A stretch of DNA of 64,000 nucleotides. Source: Oceanobacter sp. Its GTDB lineage: Bacteria; Pseudomonadota; Gammaproteobacteria; Pseudomonadales; Oceanobacteraceae. Made by a program: the position numbers and the translations under genes. The stretch spans positions 1-64,000 of the forward strand of contig NVWL01000006.1 of the NCBI GenBank assembly GCA_002733645.1, given 5' to 3'. The notes below the pieces were generated by a model. That model had not been told where the DNA came from. It saw only the letters and a program-made list of their open reading frames with translations, and did not search any database. Every line of letters begins with the position of its first letter. Position 1 is the first letter of the stretch. Positions 37,255 to 49,797 of this stretch are shown here, in pieces.

Positions 37255-39578
37255 GCGCTTTCTCCTGTCAGAGGTTTAGCCGCTGTTTCGGCTTTATTTT
37301 TATCGTTATCCAGCCACAGTAAGAGTGGAGGAAGAATTAAGAAGTCGATCACCAAAGCAATAAAGATAATCAATGACGTCGCAACACCCATATCCGAATT
37401 CAAGCGGAACGAGGAGAAGGCTAATAATGAGAAGCCAAGCACCAGCACCAAGGTTGTAATGATCAAGGCGCGGCCCACACTGACAAACGAATATCGAATG
37501 GCATCTTCCGTCGTCATCCCATCTTGACGAGCACGTTTATATTTACTTAAAAAATGCACGCTATCGTCAACAATAATCCCCAGTGTCATTGAGCTAACAA
37601 TCGATAAGCCTAGATTAATTTCACCTGAGATAAAGGCCCAAAAACCAAAACCAACCAAGGCCGGAGTCACGTTCGGAAATAAGCTTATAATGCCAAGGCG
37701 CACTGACTTCAAAGCAAAGACCAATATCCCAGAAATAATCAAGAGAGCTATAAACATACTCATCATCATGCTCTTCATGTTGGTTTCACCAATATGAGCA
37801 AACATTAAACCTGGGCTCGCCGCCGCCATGCGAATGTCTGGTGCATTTTCTGCGAACCAAAGTTTCGCTCTATCTTCCAACGCGACGATTTCCACGCTAC
37901 CAAGATTCTTCAGTACAGAAACCAAACGCGCGGATGATTTATCAACATTGAGCTGATTATTTAAATCCAGACCATAAGGCAATGACATTTCGTACAAGAG
38001 CAAATACTGCGCCGCCAACTCACGGTCATCAGGAATGCGATACCAGGTTGGATCATCACCGTGCATGTTTTTATTCAAGCGTTTAAAGGTATCGGATAAC
38101 GACGACACATGATCCACTTCTGGCTGCACTTCCAACCACGCAGAAAAATCGCGCATGGTTTGTATAAATGCAGGTTCACTGACCCCGCCTTCTGTGCCGC
38201 TGTATAACGCCCAATCGATAGATTGAGAGCCAGATAAGGTGTCACTTTGCATATCCACCGACTGACGATACGGCGTTGATTTAGCAAAGTACTCCGTAGA
38301 CACATCATTCACCTGATTGCGCATAGCGAGCACACTCATTATGACGACGATCAATACACCAAAAATAAGTAATGGCTTTTGCTTCATGATGACCCAGTTT
38401 GCAAAATGCTCCATCTTTGGTGACTGCGCAGATTGCTGTTTGCCTCCACCTATCGGCATGACAGTCAAAATGGCAGGGAATAAAGTCACCGAAAGCAGAT
38501 AAGCCAACATCACGCCCATGGCAGATAAAATACCGAAGTCTGCAAACACTGGGGATTCAGACATCATCAGCGTACAAAAGCCGACCGCCGTTGTCGCACT
38601 GGTAATAAAAATGGGCATCCAGTTTAAATCCAAACTGTATAGCACAGCCTCTTTCCGGGATTTCCCTTGGCGCTGGGCATATTGCATAGTCGCCACTACG
38701 TGAACACAATCAGCCACGGCAATGGTTAAAATAACAATAGGTACGTTAATGGTGCCCGTTGATAAAAAGAACCCCGCCCAGCCAGCCAGGCCCATGGTTG
38801 CCATAATTGTCAGCACCAGCACAATTACCGTAGAGATCATGGCTAAGACGCTGCGCAGTAACACGGCCAATAAAATAATAATGAGCAACAACATCGCCGG
38901 CACGAGTGTCGACATATCTTTTTGGCCTTCCGTCGCAAAGCTATTATTCATTGGAATAACACCCGTGTGATAAAAACCAACATCGGGATATTGTTGTTTA
39001 AATTCAGCACTTAAATTCGTGACAAACTCAACCACCGCTGCAACGTTTTGTGTGTTGTCTTGAACGTCTGGTAATTGCAGGGTGATGTTAATCAAACTCA
39101 CTTTACTGTCCGGGGATAAAATACGCCCGGCTAATGACGGTTCAGCTAATGCGGTTGATCGAATTCTTTCAAGGTCATCGGCACTTAATGCATCGGGATA
39201 CATGACCATATCTTCAACGATCATGTCGTCTTCTTCAGACCACGTATTTTGATAATTCGAGAGTGAGTCTACTCGGCTCGAGAACGGGGCTTGCCACGCT
39301 TGCTCGGTATACTCCTGTATCAACGTCAGTACTTCTGTCCCGACAGCATCACCAGATTCAGGCACCAGCAAAATAGAAATATTGTCATTTTTATTAAATA
39401 CCCGCTGCATTTCTTCAAAGTCATTGAGTGGCTCATAGCCGTCTTCAAAGAAAATTTTATAATCGCCACGGAAATACAGGTTTTTCCCCCCCGCCGCTGC
39501 AACCAAACACGCAATGACGAAGAAGCCGATCACAAGCCAAGGCTTTTCTGTTGCCAGGTGTTCTACAATACGCCGCAT
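37251..39578 (-). CDS. MMPL/RND-family transporter
   Basis: A 775-residue inner-membrane transporter with 12 predicted helices in two halves, each with a periplasmic loop. The first sterol-sensing-like half has TINVPIVILTIAVADCVHVV; the second has SMTLGIIVDDSVHFLSKYKR, giving the Asp pair for proton transfer. It opens FFVIACLVAAAGGKNLYFRG and lacks the long loops of HAE-type RND pumps, as usual for MMPL proteins that move lipids or hopanoid-like molecules. Operon position: 44 bases after the TetR gene and overlapping the LolA-like gene by four bases, so the TetR protein probably controls it. Confidence 0.9.
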   Translation of the reverse strand: MRRIVEHLATEKPWLVIGFFVIACLVAAAGGKNLYFRGDYKIFFEDGYEPLNDFEEMQRVFNKNDNISILLVPESGDAVGTEVLTLIQEYTEQAWQAPFSSRVDSLSNYQNTWSEEDDMIVEDMVMYPDALSADDLERIRSTALAEPSLAGRILSPDSKVSLINITLQLPDVQDNTQNVAAVVEFVTNLSAEFKQQYPDVGFYHTGVIPMNNSFATEGQKDMSTLVPAMLLLIIILLAVLLRSVLAMISTVIVLVLTIMATMGLAGWAGFFLSTGTINVPIVILTIAVADCVHVVATMQYAQRQGKSRKEAVLYSLDLNWMPIFITSATTAVGFCTLMMSESPVFADFGILSAMGVMLAYLLSVTLFPAILTVMPIGGGKQQSAQSPKMEHFANWVIMKQKPLLIFGVLIVVIMSVLAMRNQVNDVSTEYFAKSTPYRQSVDMQSDTLSGSQSIDWALYSGTEGGVSEPAFIQTMRDFSAWLEVQPEVDHVSSLSDTFKRLNKNMHGDDPTWYRIPDDRELAAQYLLLYEMSLPYGLDLNNQLNVDKSSARLVSVLKNLGSVEIVALEDRAKLWFAENAPDIRMAAASPGLMFAHIGETNMKSMMMSMFIALLIISGILVFALKSVRLGIISLFPNVTPALVGFGFWAFISGEINLGLSIVSSMTLGIIVDDSVHFLSKYKRARQDGMTTEDAIRYSFVSVGRALIITTLVLVLGFSLLAFSSFRLNSDMGVATSLIIFIALVIDFLILPPLLLWLDNDKNKAETAAKPLTGESA

Positions 39579-39622
39579 GTTAGTGCCCTCGATTCATCGG
39601 GATATTCCCGAATTAGTCATAG

Positions 39623-40621
39623 TTATTTTTGTATGTTTATTCGTAAAATATCTTCAGCAAAGATCTCATCCGCGATACGCTGCCACGTACGTGCGTAATC
39701 CCAGTCTTTTGATAAAGGGGTCATGCCTAAACCATCCATTAACACGTTGGCTCCTACCAAGGCGATATTGCGCTCTTCAAGATAGTCGCTAACTGAATGA
39801 TCAAACCCGGTATTGGCCAGCATGTTTATGCCATACGACATCGACCAATTAAGGAAGGTGATAACAATTTCAGGAAGATCTTCCCGTAACTCCAACTCCC
39901 CTGCTTTAATCGCATCATCAATGACCTTAAACGCCATTGAGAAGAGTTCACCATCAATGGTTTTCATCTGTTGAGAACGCTCAGGGGATGTTTTTTCTGC
40001 AAAGCTGGGCGTACGTGCCGTCACTAAGGCCATGCAAACGGTTGGATTTAATTGAAGATGCAAACGGTAGGCAAAGTGAATCGCCAGTGCGATTTCTCGC
40101 GGCGTGCCATTAAACGTTAACGCACGCTGAAACAAACCTCTCAATTGGCTCATTCCGCGAACACAAAAAGCGGCGAGGCAATCTTCTTTACTGGAAAAGT
40201 GGTTGTAAATCGTCCCCTTCGATACGTCGCTAACCTTCACTAGACGATCCATATTGAAGTGAGCAAAACCGGATTCATCGATTATGGACTGAGTGAGATC
40301 CAACAGACGCGCTTCACGCAACTGCCATTTCTCTTCCTGCTTTGCCGACCGACACAAAGTAGACCCGAGACCTTTCATCAGCATAGGTTTTACCAAGCTC
40401 GTAACCGCTCCTCCGCAATCCAGCCCTTCAGAATGAGAAGAAGCGCGGCCTAGCGGCTTAGAACCTGACCCGTGCGAATCCGTATTCATCGAACCGGCGA
40501 ATTGCAGCTGCTGTCTTCGCGGACATGATATGGCTGTTAAGCGCGACACTAAAGTACGAAAGCTAGCGCTTAATTCATGAAAAGATTGTTCAATAATATT
40601 CATAATATGACGATCCGTCAT
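39623..40621 (-). CDS. TetR-family regulator of the MMPL operon (start uncertain)
   Basis: The TetR domain begins about residue 97 of this longest frame (REARLLDLTQSIIDESGFAH), with the HTH VSDVSKGTIYNHFSSKEDCL. The ligand part follows (RGMSQLRGLFQRALTFNGTP). The first ~80 residues do not look like any domain, and the ATG at 40621 lies inside a palindromic operator, so the real start may be nearer the domain, such as ATG at 40384 or 40378; no candidate has a convincing Shine-Dalgarno site. I give the maximal extent. It lies 44 bases upstream of the MMPL gene in the same direction, with two tandem palindromes at its 5' end, so it is a likely autorepressor of the tetR-MMPL-LolA-like-barrel operon. 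Confidence 0.75.
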   Translation of the reverse strand: MTDRHIMNIIEQSFHELSASFRTLVSRLTAISCPRRQQLQFAGSMNTDSHGSGSKPLGRASSHSEGLDCGGAVTSLVKPMLMKGLGSTLCRSAKQEEKWQLREARLLDLTQSIIDESGFAHFNMDRLVKVSDVSKGTIYNHFSSKEDCLAAFCVRGMSQLRGLFQRALTFNGTPREIALAIHFAYRLHLQLNPTVCMALVTARTPSFAEKTSPERSQQMKTIDGELFSMAFKVIDDAIKAGELELREDLPEIVITFLNWSMSYGINMLANTGFDHSVSDYLEERNIALVGANVLMDGLGMTPLSKDWDYARTWQRIADEIFAEDILRINIQK

Positions 40622-40638
40622 TTTTGACGATTCGTCAT
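40607..40638. promoter_or_regulatory. Two tandem TetR operators
   Basis: Two 13-bp palindromes, TGACGATCCGTCA (40608-40620) and TGACGATTCGTCA (40625-40637), identical except at one position, with centres 17 bp apart, about one and a half helical turns. They lie at the 5' end of the tetR-MMPL operon. This arrangement fits two TetR dimers on nearly opposite faces of the DNA, or a higher-order complex, repressing the promoter. Confidence 0.85.
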
Positions 40639-40791
40639 ATTACATCAGATTGATGACACTGCAAGGACATTTTTTGTACAACAACAGACTGTTCCAAGCT
40701 GAAGAGAAATCGAATCACTCATGTTGCGCGAGCAATAACAATGGTGAAATCAAACTTCAGGATGAGGCTCGTTAAGGAGGGGCACGTTAAA

Positions 40792-41283
40792 TCAAGCGTG
40801 CTCTAGTTCGGCCTTACGTAAACGGCTGCTAATCACAACCTCAATGAAAAACGAACCGGCTTTGGTACTGAAAGGAATAACCACTACAGGCCCATCAATG
40901 CCGTGCATGATGGGATCTTCACCTGTAATCATTTTTGGCGTAGACATTTCAAAGTTATAACCCTCCCCCCACAACAACTTACGCGCACCACCGGACAACA
41001 TGTTAGTTAACTCACCAGTGAGGTCTTTACAGGTGTCATCCAATTCGGTGATCTCTTCCCCGAGCATGGTACTGCTGATTTTGATGATGGTGTTTTCATT
41101 GAAGCTTATCGCCAGAGAACCCCGAATAGAGTCTCCAGACATGGGGATAATACCCGTAACAACACCCAGCGGCGCTTCGCCTTCCTTGAGGTAGGGTTTT
41201 CCATGTTCACACGTCATCTGAGCCATCGTTGCCAAGATGTTGTTGATCGTTTCAATGAAGGGATTGATAAACTGAACGTTCAT
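40792..41283 (-). CDS. cheX: CheX-like chemotaxis phosphatase
   Basis: About 163 residues from the ATG at 41283 (MNVQFINPFIE, the usual start of CheX; GAGG is 11 bases upstream, a GTG four codons earlier is possible). It contains the catalytic Glu/Asn helix of the CheC/CheX/FliY family in DLTGELTNMLSGGARKLL, and GSLAISFNENTIIKISSTML before it. CheX dephosphorylates CheY-P and similar receiver domains in the cytosol. Other chemotaxis genes are not in the window, so its partner is unknown. Stand-alone CheX genes are common in marine gammaproteobacteria. Confidence 0.88.
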   Translation of the reverse strand: MNVQFINPFIETINNILATMAQMTCEHGKPYLKEGEAPLGVVTGIIPMSGDSIRGSLAISFNENTIIKISSTMLGEEITELDDTCKDLTGELTNMLSGGARKLLWGEGYNFEMSTPKMITGEDPIMHGIDGPVVVIPFSTKAGSFFIEVVISSRLRKAELEHA

Positions 41284-41419
41284 ATATTTGGCCACCTCTT
41301 TGATAGAGTGTAGCCGATGAGAAGCAGCCTGCCGTAGAAACTTGCGAAAAATTAAGGCTTCACAAAAGGTTTACAAACAGGCTCTCACAAGCGAAACAAA
41401 AAATCGGGTACGTTAGGTT

Positions 41420-41983
41420 TTAAAGCCCTTTCACCGCATAGATGCCCGGCGCATTACGCCAGTAACCACGGTAGTCCATGCCGTAACCAAACACGTAGCG
41501 GTCTTCAACTTTTAACCCAGTAAAATCAACGGACATGCCCGGCGCTTTGCGGTCGTGCTCTTTATCTATTAAAACAGCGGTAAGGACCTCTTTGGCACCT
41601 TGTGCTTTGCACGCGTTGATGACCGCCTCAAGGGTGTAACCTTCATCAAAAATATCATCAATAATAAGAACCGTACGGCCATCCATCGGGACTGACGGCA
41701 GCGCTTGCCACTGTAAATCAGACTGCGCCGTAATATCACCACGATAACGTGTCGCGTGCATGTAGCCTTGCTCTAACGGAAATTTCAAACGCGTGAGCAA
41801 CTGCCCTGCCACCACTAAACCACCATTCATAATGGCGTATACCACAGGCATCTCTTTAGAAAGACGAGCAGTAATTTGTTCAGCCAATGTATCGAGGGCA
41901 GCTTCAACTTCTTGCTGCGAAATTAGCAAGTCGGCTTCGTCCATTACTTTGTTCAATTGTTCTGCGCTCAGGGCTTCAGTCAT
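41420..41983 (-). CDS. hpt: Hypoxanthine-guanine phosphoribosyltransferase
   Basis: A 187-residue purine-salvage enzyme that adds PRPP to hypoxanthine/guanine. The PRPP-binding loop is VLIIDDIFDEGYTLEAV, with the two acidic residues preceding; MPVVYAIMNGGLVVAGQLLT and the base-binding VEDRYVFGYGMDYRGYWRN also match. This is the proteobacterial branch whose PRPP loop carries DDIFDEG instead of DDILDTG. Regulation is not visible. It runs divergently from dapE. Confidence 0.85.
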   Translation of the reverse strand: MTEALSAEQLNKVMDEADLLISQQEVEAALDTLAEQITARLSKEMPVVYAIMNGGLVVAGQLLTRLKFPLEQGYMHATRYRGDITAQSDLQWQALPSVPMDGRTVLIIDDIFDEGYTLEAVINACKAQGAKEVLTAVLIDKEHDRKAPGMSVDFTGLKVEDRYVFGYGMDYRGYWRNAPGIYAVKGL

Positions 41984-42141
41984 AATGAAAAGTCCAATTA
42001 TTCCAATAACTTAGTATGCCTCCATCTTATGGCCAGCCTGTTCACATCGCAAGCCAGCAACAGCGAGATATAAGCCCAGCGCTTAGCCCTGTGATATGAT
42101 TCACGCTTTTGAAACACTTGATTTGGCTCCATAGCCCGTAA

Positions 42142-43307
<1,166 letters not shown>

Positions 43308-43308
<1 letters not shown>

Positions 43309-44135
43309 TGAGCAACTTTATTTGCCCTAAGTGCGAACAGCCACTGACGAAAGCTGGTAACCAATGGCAATGCCCTGACAGGCACAGCTACGATACCGCG
43401 CGTCAGGGCTACACCAATTTGCTGCTGGTGAATCAGAAGAAATCAAAAAACCCCGGTGACGACGCCGACATGGTCCGTTCACGAACCCTGTTTTTAGACG
43501 CTGGTTTTTACCAGCCAATTTCTGATGCCGTTAATGCTTTAGTCACTCGCTCAGGCAGCGTGCTCGATATTGGCTGCGGCGAAGGCTACTACACTGATCG
43601 TTTAGCAAAGCACCTAGCTAGTGCGAAATCTGAAGCACTGGTGATTGGCTTAGACATATCTCGCGACGCGGTAAAAGTGGCTTGTCGTCGTAACAAAACC
43701 ATTCGTTGGCTGGTTGCTAGCGGGGCTCGCCCACCGGTTGCTCCACAGAGCATTGATACCGTCATCACCCTATTTACCCCATTAATGCCAGCAGGTTTGA
43801 AACACGCGCTGAGCGATAATGGCGAGGTTATTACCGCCTACACCGGCAAGCGCCACTTGTACGAATTACGTGCTCAAATTTATGATGACGTCAATATGGA
43901 CGAATACAGCCCAATACTTGCCATGCAAGACGCAGGGTTTGAATGTGTAGAAGAAACACGAGTAAACTTTCGAATACAACCCAATACTAATGAGCAGCTG
44001 CAGGCGCTTCTGGCCATGACGCCCCACCGTTGGAAAGTGTCACCAGACAAAGCTGCGCAATTTGCCTTACTGGCGTCGCTAGATATTGAAGTCGATGTCG
44101 TATTGAATAAATTTCGTAGGCAGCAAACATCATGA
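43308..44135 (+). CDS. rlmA: 23S rRNA (guanine-N1)-methyltransferase RlmA
   Basis: A 275-residue SAM-dependent enzyme that methylates a guanine in domain II of 23S rRNA (G745 in E. coli). N-terminal zinc finger CPKCEQPL with the second pair CPDRHSYD, then VNQKKSKNPGDDADMVRSR, motif I VLDIGCGEGYYTD, and the Rossmann core (GLDISRDAVKVACRR). The TPHRWK near the end is typical. G748-methylating RlmAII is the alternative paralogue, mainly Gram-positive. It starts on the last base of dapE's stop and overlaps holC by four bases. Confidence 0.92.
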
Positions 44136-44569
44136 CTCAAGCAGATTTCTACGTACTTGGTAAACAAGCGCAACACGACCAATGGTACTTTGCTTGTCGG
44201 CTGGTTGAACAAATTCAACAAAAAGGCCACCAAGTACTGCTGCAAGTCAGTAATGAAGAAGAAGCCAAAGCACTCGACGATATGCTGTGGCAGTTTCGTC
44301 CGGATGCCTTTGTGCCACATGCCCTGCTCAATGCAAAAGATGCACCCGTCGATTGCCCAGTAAGTATCGGTTGGCATCAGGAACCTGGACACCATCATGA
44401 TGTCATTATTATTCTTACGCCCGAGTTACCGGCTTTTTACGGACGGTTCCAACGTTTGGTCGAAGTAGTGGTTCAGAACGACGACGTACTAGAATACACT
44501 CGGCAACACTTTCGATTCTTAAAGGATCGGGGTTATCCTATAGATCATAAAGACATGAGAATGAGCTGA
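44132..44569 (+). CDS. holC: DNA polymerase III chi subunit HolC
   Basis: A 145-residue clamp-loader-associated subunit that links the polymerase III holoenzyme to single-stranded-DNA-binding protein. It has the expected Rossmann-like order: DFYVLGKQAQHDQWYFACRL at the start, VLLQVSNEEEAKALDDMLWQ, FVPHALLNAKDAPVDCPVSI, PAFYGRFQRLVEVV, and the C-terminal RQHFRFLKDRGYPIDHKDM. Linked upstream to rlmA by a four-base overlap and to the next gene by a one-base overlap (TGATG), and followed by valS, a conserved holC-valS neighbourhood. Confidence 0.95.
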   Translation: MTQADFYVLGKQAQHDQWYFACRLVEQIQQKGHQVLLQVSNEEEAKALDDMLWQFRPDAFVPHALLNAKDAPVDCPVSIGWHQEPGHHHDVIIILTPELPAFYGRFQRLVEVVVQNDDVLEYTRQHFRFLKDRGYPIDHKDMRMS

Positions 44570-45135
44570 TGAGTATCAAAAAGGAAGAGCCAAAAGACCT
44601 GCTCGAAGAGCTGGAAATGCTGCAACGTGTTTTGGACAACTCCGAAAAATCTGAAAGCAGCAATGCCGACGAATTCAGTGGCGACATTCCTGTTCTTGAC
44701 GATATGTTTGATGCCGATATTCCAACACTCTCTACCGCCAGTGCTGGGGCGGCATTACGCGCAGTGCCTACTCTTCAGCCAATGAATGCGGTACCGCAAG
44801 AGACAAGCGCGCCCGCACCAAGCCAACTAAGCCCATTGAATCAAATACTCGATAAAATCAACAAACAGGGCGCCAACATTGATGAAATCGCTAACACAGC
44901 GACATTAATAACGAAGAAAACCGTCGAAACTGCTGCGACCACACAAACGCTCGTCAATAAGCGTGCAGAAATAGACGCGACCATGACGCAAACCAGCTCT
45001 TCGCTTACCAACCTACTTCAGCGAGAGCGTCTAGTAGATGAACTGGTCGAAGAAATGCTGCCGCTGGTAAAAGGCCGTTTGCGCTCGCGCATTCGCGAAA
45101 TGATCAACCAAGAAAAAATCGACAAAAACGAATAA
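44569..45135 (+). CDS. Conserved protein between holC and valS
   Basis: A 188-residue, acidic protein that I do not assign to a named family. Residues 1-75 are low-complexity and acidic, with SSNADEFSGDIPVLDDMFDA, a disordered Pro/Ala-rich part (APAPSQLSPLNQILDK), then a helical segment with ATLITKKTVETAATTQTLVN, and a C-terminal helix LVDELVEEMLPLVKGRLRSR similar to the tails of proteins encoded between holC and valS in pseudomonads. Such acidic linkers with a C-terminal helix suggest a hub or scaffold role, but that is a guess. The start overlaps the holC stop by one base. Confidence 0.8.
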   Translation: MSIKKEEPKDLLEELEMLQRVLDNSEKSESSNADEFSGDIPVLDDMFDADIPTLSTASAGAALRAVPTLQPMNAVPQETSAPAPSQLSPLNQILDKINKQGANIDEIANTATLITKKTVETAATTQTLVNKRAEIDATMTQTSSSLTNLLQRERLVDELVEEMLPLVKGRLRSRIREMINQEKIDKNE

Positions 45136-45154
45136 TTTCTCCTCATCCCTGTTA

Positions 45155-45187
45155 GTGACTAGACAACAATTCGTGTTGCCTAGTCAC
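45155..45187. other. Hairpin upstream of valS
   Basis: The sequence has arms GTGACTAGACAACA (45155-45168) and TGTTGCCTAGTCAC (45174-45187), pairing with one mismatch around a five-base loop. It sits between the unknown gene and valS. There is no T-run after it on either strand, so termination is doubtful; an RNA-stability element or an attenuator is possible. Confidence 0.45.
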
Positions 45188-45272
45188 GACCAACAAGCAT
45201 CTGCCAACCGCCCTCAAAATCCGTTATACTTGCGCCCATTTTTAATGCACAACACGTGAGTAGCAGCGAGCA

Positions 45273-48209
<2,937 letters not shown>

Positions 48210-48251
48210 CCAGCACATTTCATCATTACTTAACTCTCGATAGCTTGATCA

Positions 48252-48278
48252 AAAACCGCCCAGTTGGGCGGTTTTTTT
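48252..48278 (+). terminator. Intrinsic terminator of valS
   Basis: The stem AAAACCGCCCA / TGGGCGGTTTT with a two-base loop is followed by a run of T (TTTTTTT, 48272-48278), a classic Rho-independent terminator about 45 bases after the valS stop. Confidence 0.93.
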
Positions 48279-48299
48279 ATGCTCACTTCACGACTACAA

Positions 48300-48423
48300 G
48301 TAGGTTGGCGTTAGCGCGAAGCGCGTAACCCAACAAAATTAAGCCACCGCCAAGGCTAGAATCCATTCTCCCTAGCTAGACCCTTCCCTGTAGGAGAGGT
48401 TCAGCACATTTTGCTAACGGCGA
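48300..48423. repeat. 124-bp dispersed repeat, copy 1
   Basis: It matches copy 2 (49609-49732) at 121 of 124 positions, in the same orientation. The first part is a hairpin, GTTGGCGTTAGCGC with GCGCGTAACCCAAC around GAA; the last part (TGTAGGAG ... GCTAACGGCGA) is a REP-like unit also found alone at 51782. The two copies bracket the higBA-hepT cassette. Confidence 0.93.
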
Positions 48424-48439
48424 TATAAACACCGCCAAC

Positions 48440-48479
48440 TTGACATAGATTAAAACCTATATAGACTAAAACCTATATA
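48440..48479 (+). promoter_or_regulatory. Promoter and direct-repeat operator of higBA
   Basis: -35 TTGACA (48440-48445), -10 TAGACT (48462-48467), 16-bp spacer. The direct repeats ATTAAAACCTATATA (48449-48463) and ACTAAAACCTATATA (48465-48479) overlap the -10 region with a period of 16 bp, a fitting target for autorepression by the XRE-type antitoxin HigA. Confidence 0.65.
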
Positions 48480-48494
48480 CGACAAGGACTCGTC

Positions 48495-48848
48495 ATGTGG
48501 CACATAGAAACAACAGAAACCTTTGATACTTGGTTCGATGCTCTCGATGATACCGACCGAGCTAATGTACTGGCCTCCATGTTAGTGCTACGCGAACGTG
48601 GCCCTATGCTCCCAAGGCCATACGCAGATACGGTAAAGGGGTCATCTTTTAACAACATGAAAGAGCTAAGAGTTCAAAGCAAAGGCGACCCGATACGCGC
48701 TTTCTTTGCCTTTGATCCAAAACGAAAAGGCATCCTTCTCTGTGCAGGCAACAAAACCAATGATGAAAAGCGGTTTTATGAGGTAATGATCCCCATCGCA
48801 GATCGCGAATTCACCTTGCATTTAAAACAGTTACAGCAGAGTAAATAA
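48495..48848 (+). CDS. higB: HigB/Gp49-type RelE-superfamily toxin
   Basis: A 117-residue toxin of the phage-derived Gp49-like (DUF891) group in the RelE/ParE superfamily, expected to be a ribosome-dependent mRNA interferase. Visible pattern: WHIETTETFDTWFDALDDTD at the start, MLRERGPMLPRPYADTVKGS-like segment (actual LVLRERGPMLPRPYADTVKG), MKELRVQSKGDPIRAFFAFD, RKGILLCAGNKTNDEKRFYE. The gene order toxin then antitoxin, with only one base between them, is the hallmark of hig modules. It is the first gene of the cassette bracketed by the two 124-bp repeats. AAGGA lies before the ATG. Confidence 0.9.
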   Translation: MWHIETTETFDTWFDALDDTDRANVLASMLVLRERGPMLPRPYADTVKGSSFNNMKELRVQSKGDPIRAFFAFDPKRKGILLCAGNKTNDEKRFYEVMIPIADREFTLHLKQLQQSK

Positions 48849-48849
48849 C

Positions 48850-49152
48850 ATGGCTAGAAAACTCGAAGACATCCTTGCCAACGAAAAACCAGCCGTTGTT
48901 GCAAAAGCCCAAAAAGCAGCAACAGAGATATTGCTCAATATCCACTTGGCTGAACTCCGAGAACGCATGAATCTAACTCAGGGGGATATAGCCGAAACTC
49001 TGGGAGTGAAACAGCCTACAGTATCGGATATGGAAAAACCGGGGCGAGATTTAAAGCTGTCGTCTTTGAAACGTTATGTTGAAGCATCTGGTGGAAAACT
49101 GAGTGTCGATATCGAACTGCCGGATGGGACACACTATGGATTTAATGTCTGA
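48850..49152 (+). CDS. higA: HigA-type XRE antitoxin
   Basis: A 100-residue antitoxin. The N-terminal helix (LEDILANEKPAVVAKAQKA) would cover the toxin, followed by an XRE helix-turn-helix at residues ~38-75 (LRERMNLTQGDIAETLGVKQ, PTVSDMEK) and the C-terminal part SSLKRYVEASGGKLSVDIEL. It represses its own promoter, for which the repeats at 48449-48479 are likely sites. The start is one base after the higB stop; its stop overlaps the start of the damaged hepT-like gene by eight bases. Confidence 0.92.
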   Translation: MARKLEDILANEKPAVVAKAQKAATEILLNIHLAELRERMNLTQGDIAETLGVKQPTVSDMEKPGRDLKLSSLKRYVEASGGKLSVDIELPDGTHYGFNV

Positions 49153-49578
49153 TACGACCGAAGATGCACCCCTTCGCTATATTTTAAACTTGAACAACGC
49201 TTACAAACACTTGCAAATGATCTAGATGAAATTCGCGACTCTGTTATAAGTGGAACCAATAATAAATACCACCGTTTAGCTGGTGAGCAACTTGTTCAAC
49301 AGCTTTGCAATATGTGCATAGGCATCGCCAAACATCGCTGCAAGCAACTCAACTTCCCTGCCCCAGAAAACGCATATAAAGCGTTTGAACGACTCGCAGA
49401 AATGGATACAGAAGCAGTCCAAACCTTTAACTGGAAACAAATCATAGGCATGAGAAATGCCTTGGTTCATGATTACCTGAATATTAATCTTGAGGTCATT
49501 GAGACCTTAATTAGAGACCAGCAATATTTGCCATTGGTTAAGTTTGCACTTGGAGGGTTGGAAAAGTTGGGCGAATGA
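49145..49578 (+). pseudogene. HepT-like HEPN ribonuclease toxin, frameshifted
   Basis: A start ATG at 49145 overlaps the higA end and encodes MSDTTEDAPLRYI, then hits a stop. One phase over, an open frame continues FKLEQRLQTLANDLDEIRDS through to 49578, including the HEPN catalytic motif RNALVHDY (R-x4-H). The two parts join if one T is added to the TTTT run at about 49191-49194. The restored protein would be ~144 residues, the size of DUF86/HepT RNases, whose usual antitoxin is a MNT nucleotidyltransferase, absent here. Without repair only an 88-residue C-terminal part could be made from ATG 49312, which has no clear Shine-Dalgarno site. A sequencing error in a homopolymer is the alternative explanation. 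Confidence 0.78.
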
Positions 49579-49608
49579 ACAAGCGATTACCGACCTATAG
49601 ATAAAACC

Positions 49609-49732
49609 GTAGGTTGGCGTTAGCGCGAAGCGCGTAACCCAACAAAATTAAGCCACCGCCAAGGCTAGAATCCATTCTCCCTAGCTAGAACCTTCCCTGT
49701 AGGGGAGGTTCAGCGCATTTTGCTAACGGCGA
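49609..49732. repeat. 124-bp dispersed repeat, copy 2
   Basis: Same orientation as copy 1, with three substitutions (C/A, A/G, A/G) in the right half. It follows the hepT-like gene by 30 bases and precedes the second toxin-antitoxin pair. With copy 1 it makes a 1.4-kb unit that could be excised or amplified by homologous recombination. Confidence 0.93.
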
Positions 49733-49797
49733 GATGAATCCCTTGAAAATCATATCACTTAGTCCTATGATTAATTCCAACAAGCAAAGGAATGCTT

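Noticed and set aside
48300-49732. Integron attC-like sites or an integron cassette array
   Set aside because: The 124-bp repeats lack paired RYYYAAC/GTTRRRY boxes in the right layout, and no integron integrase is seen.
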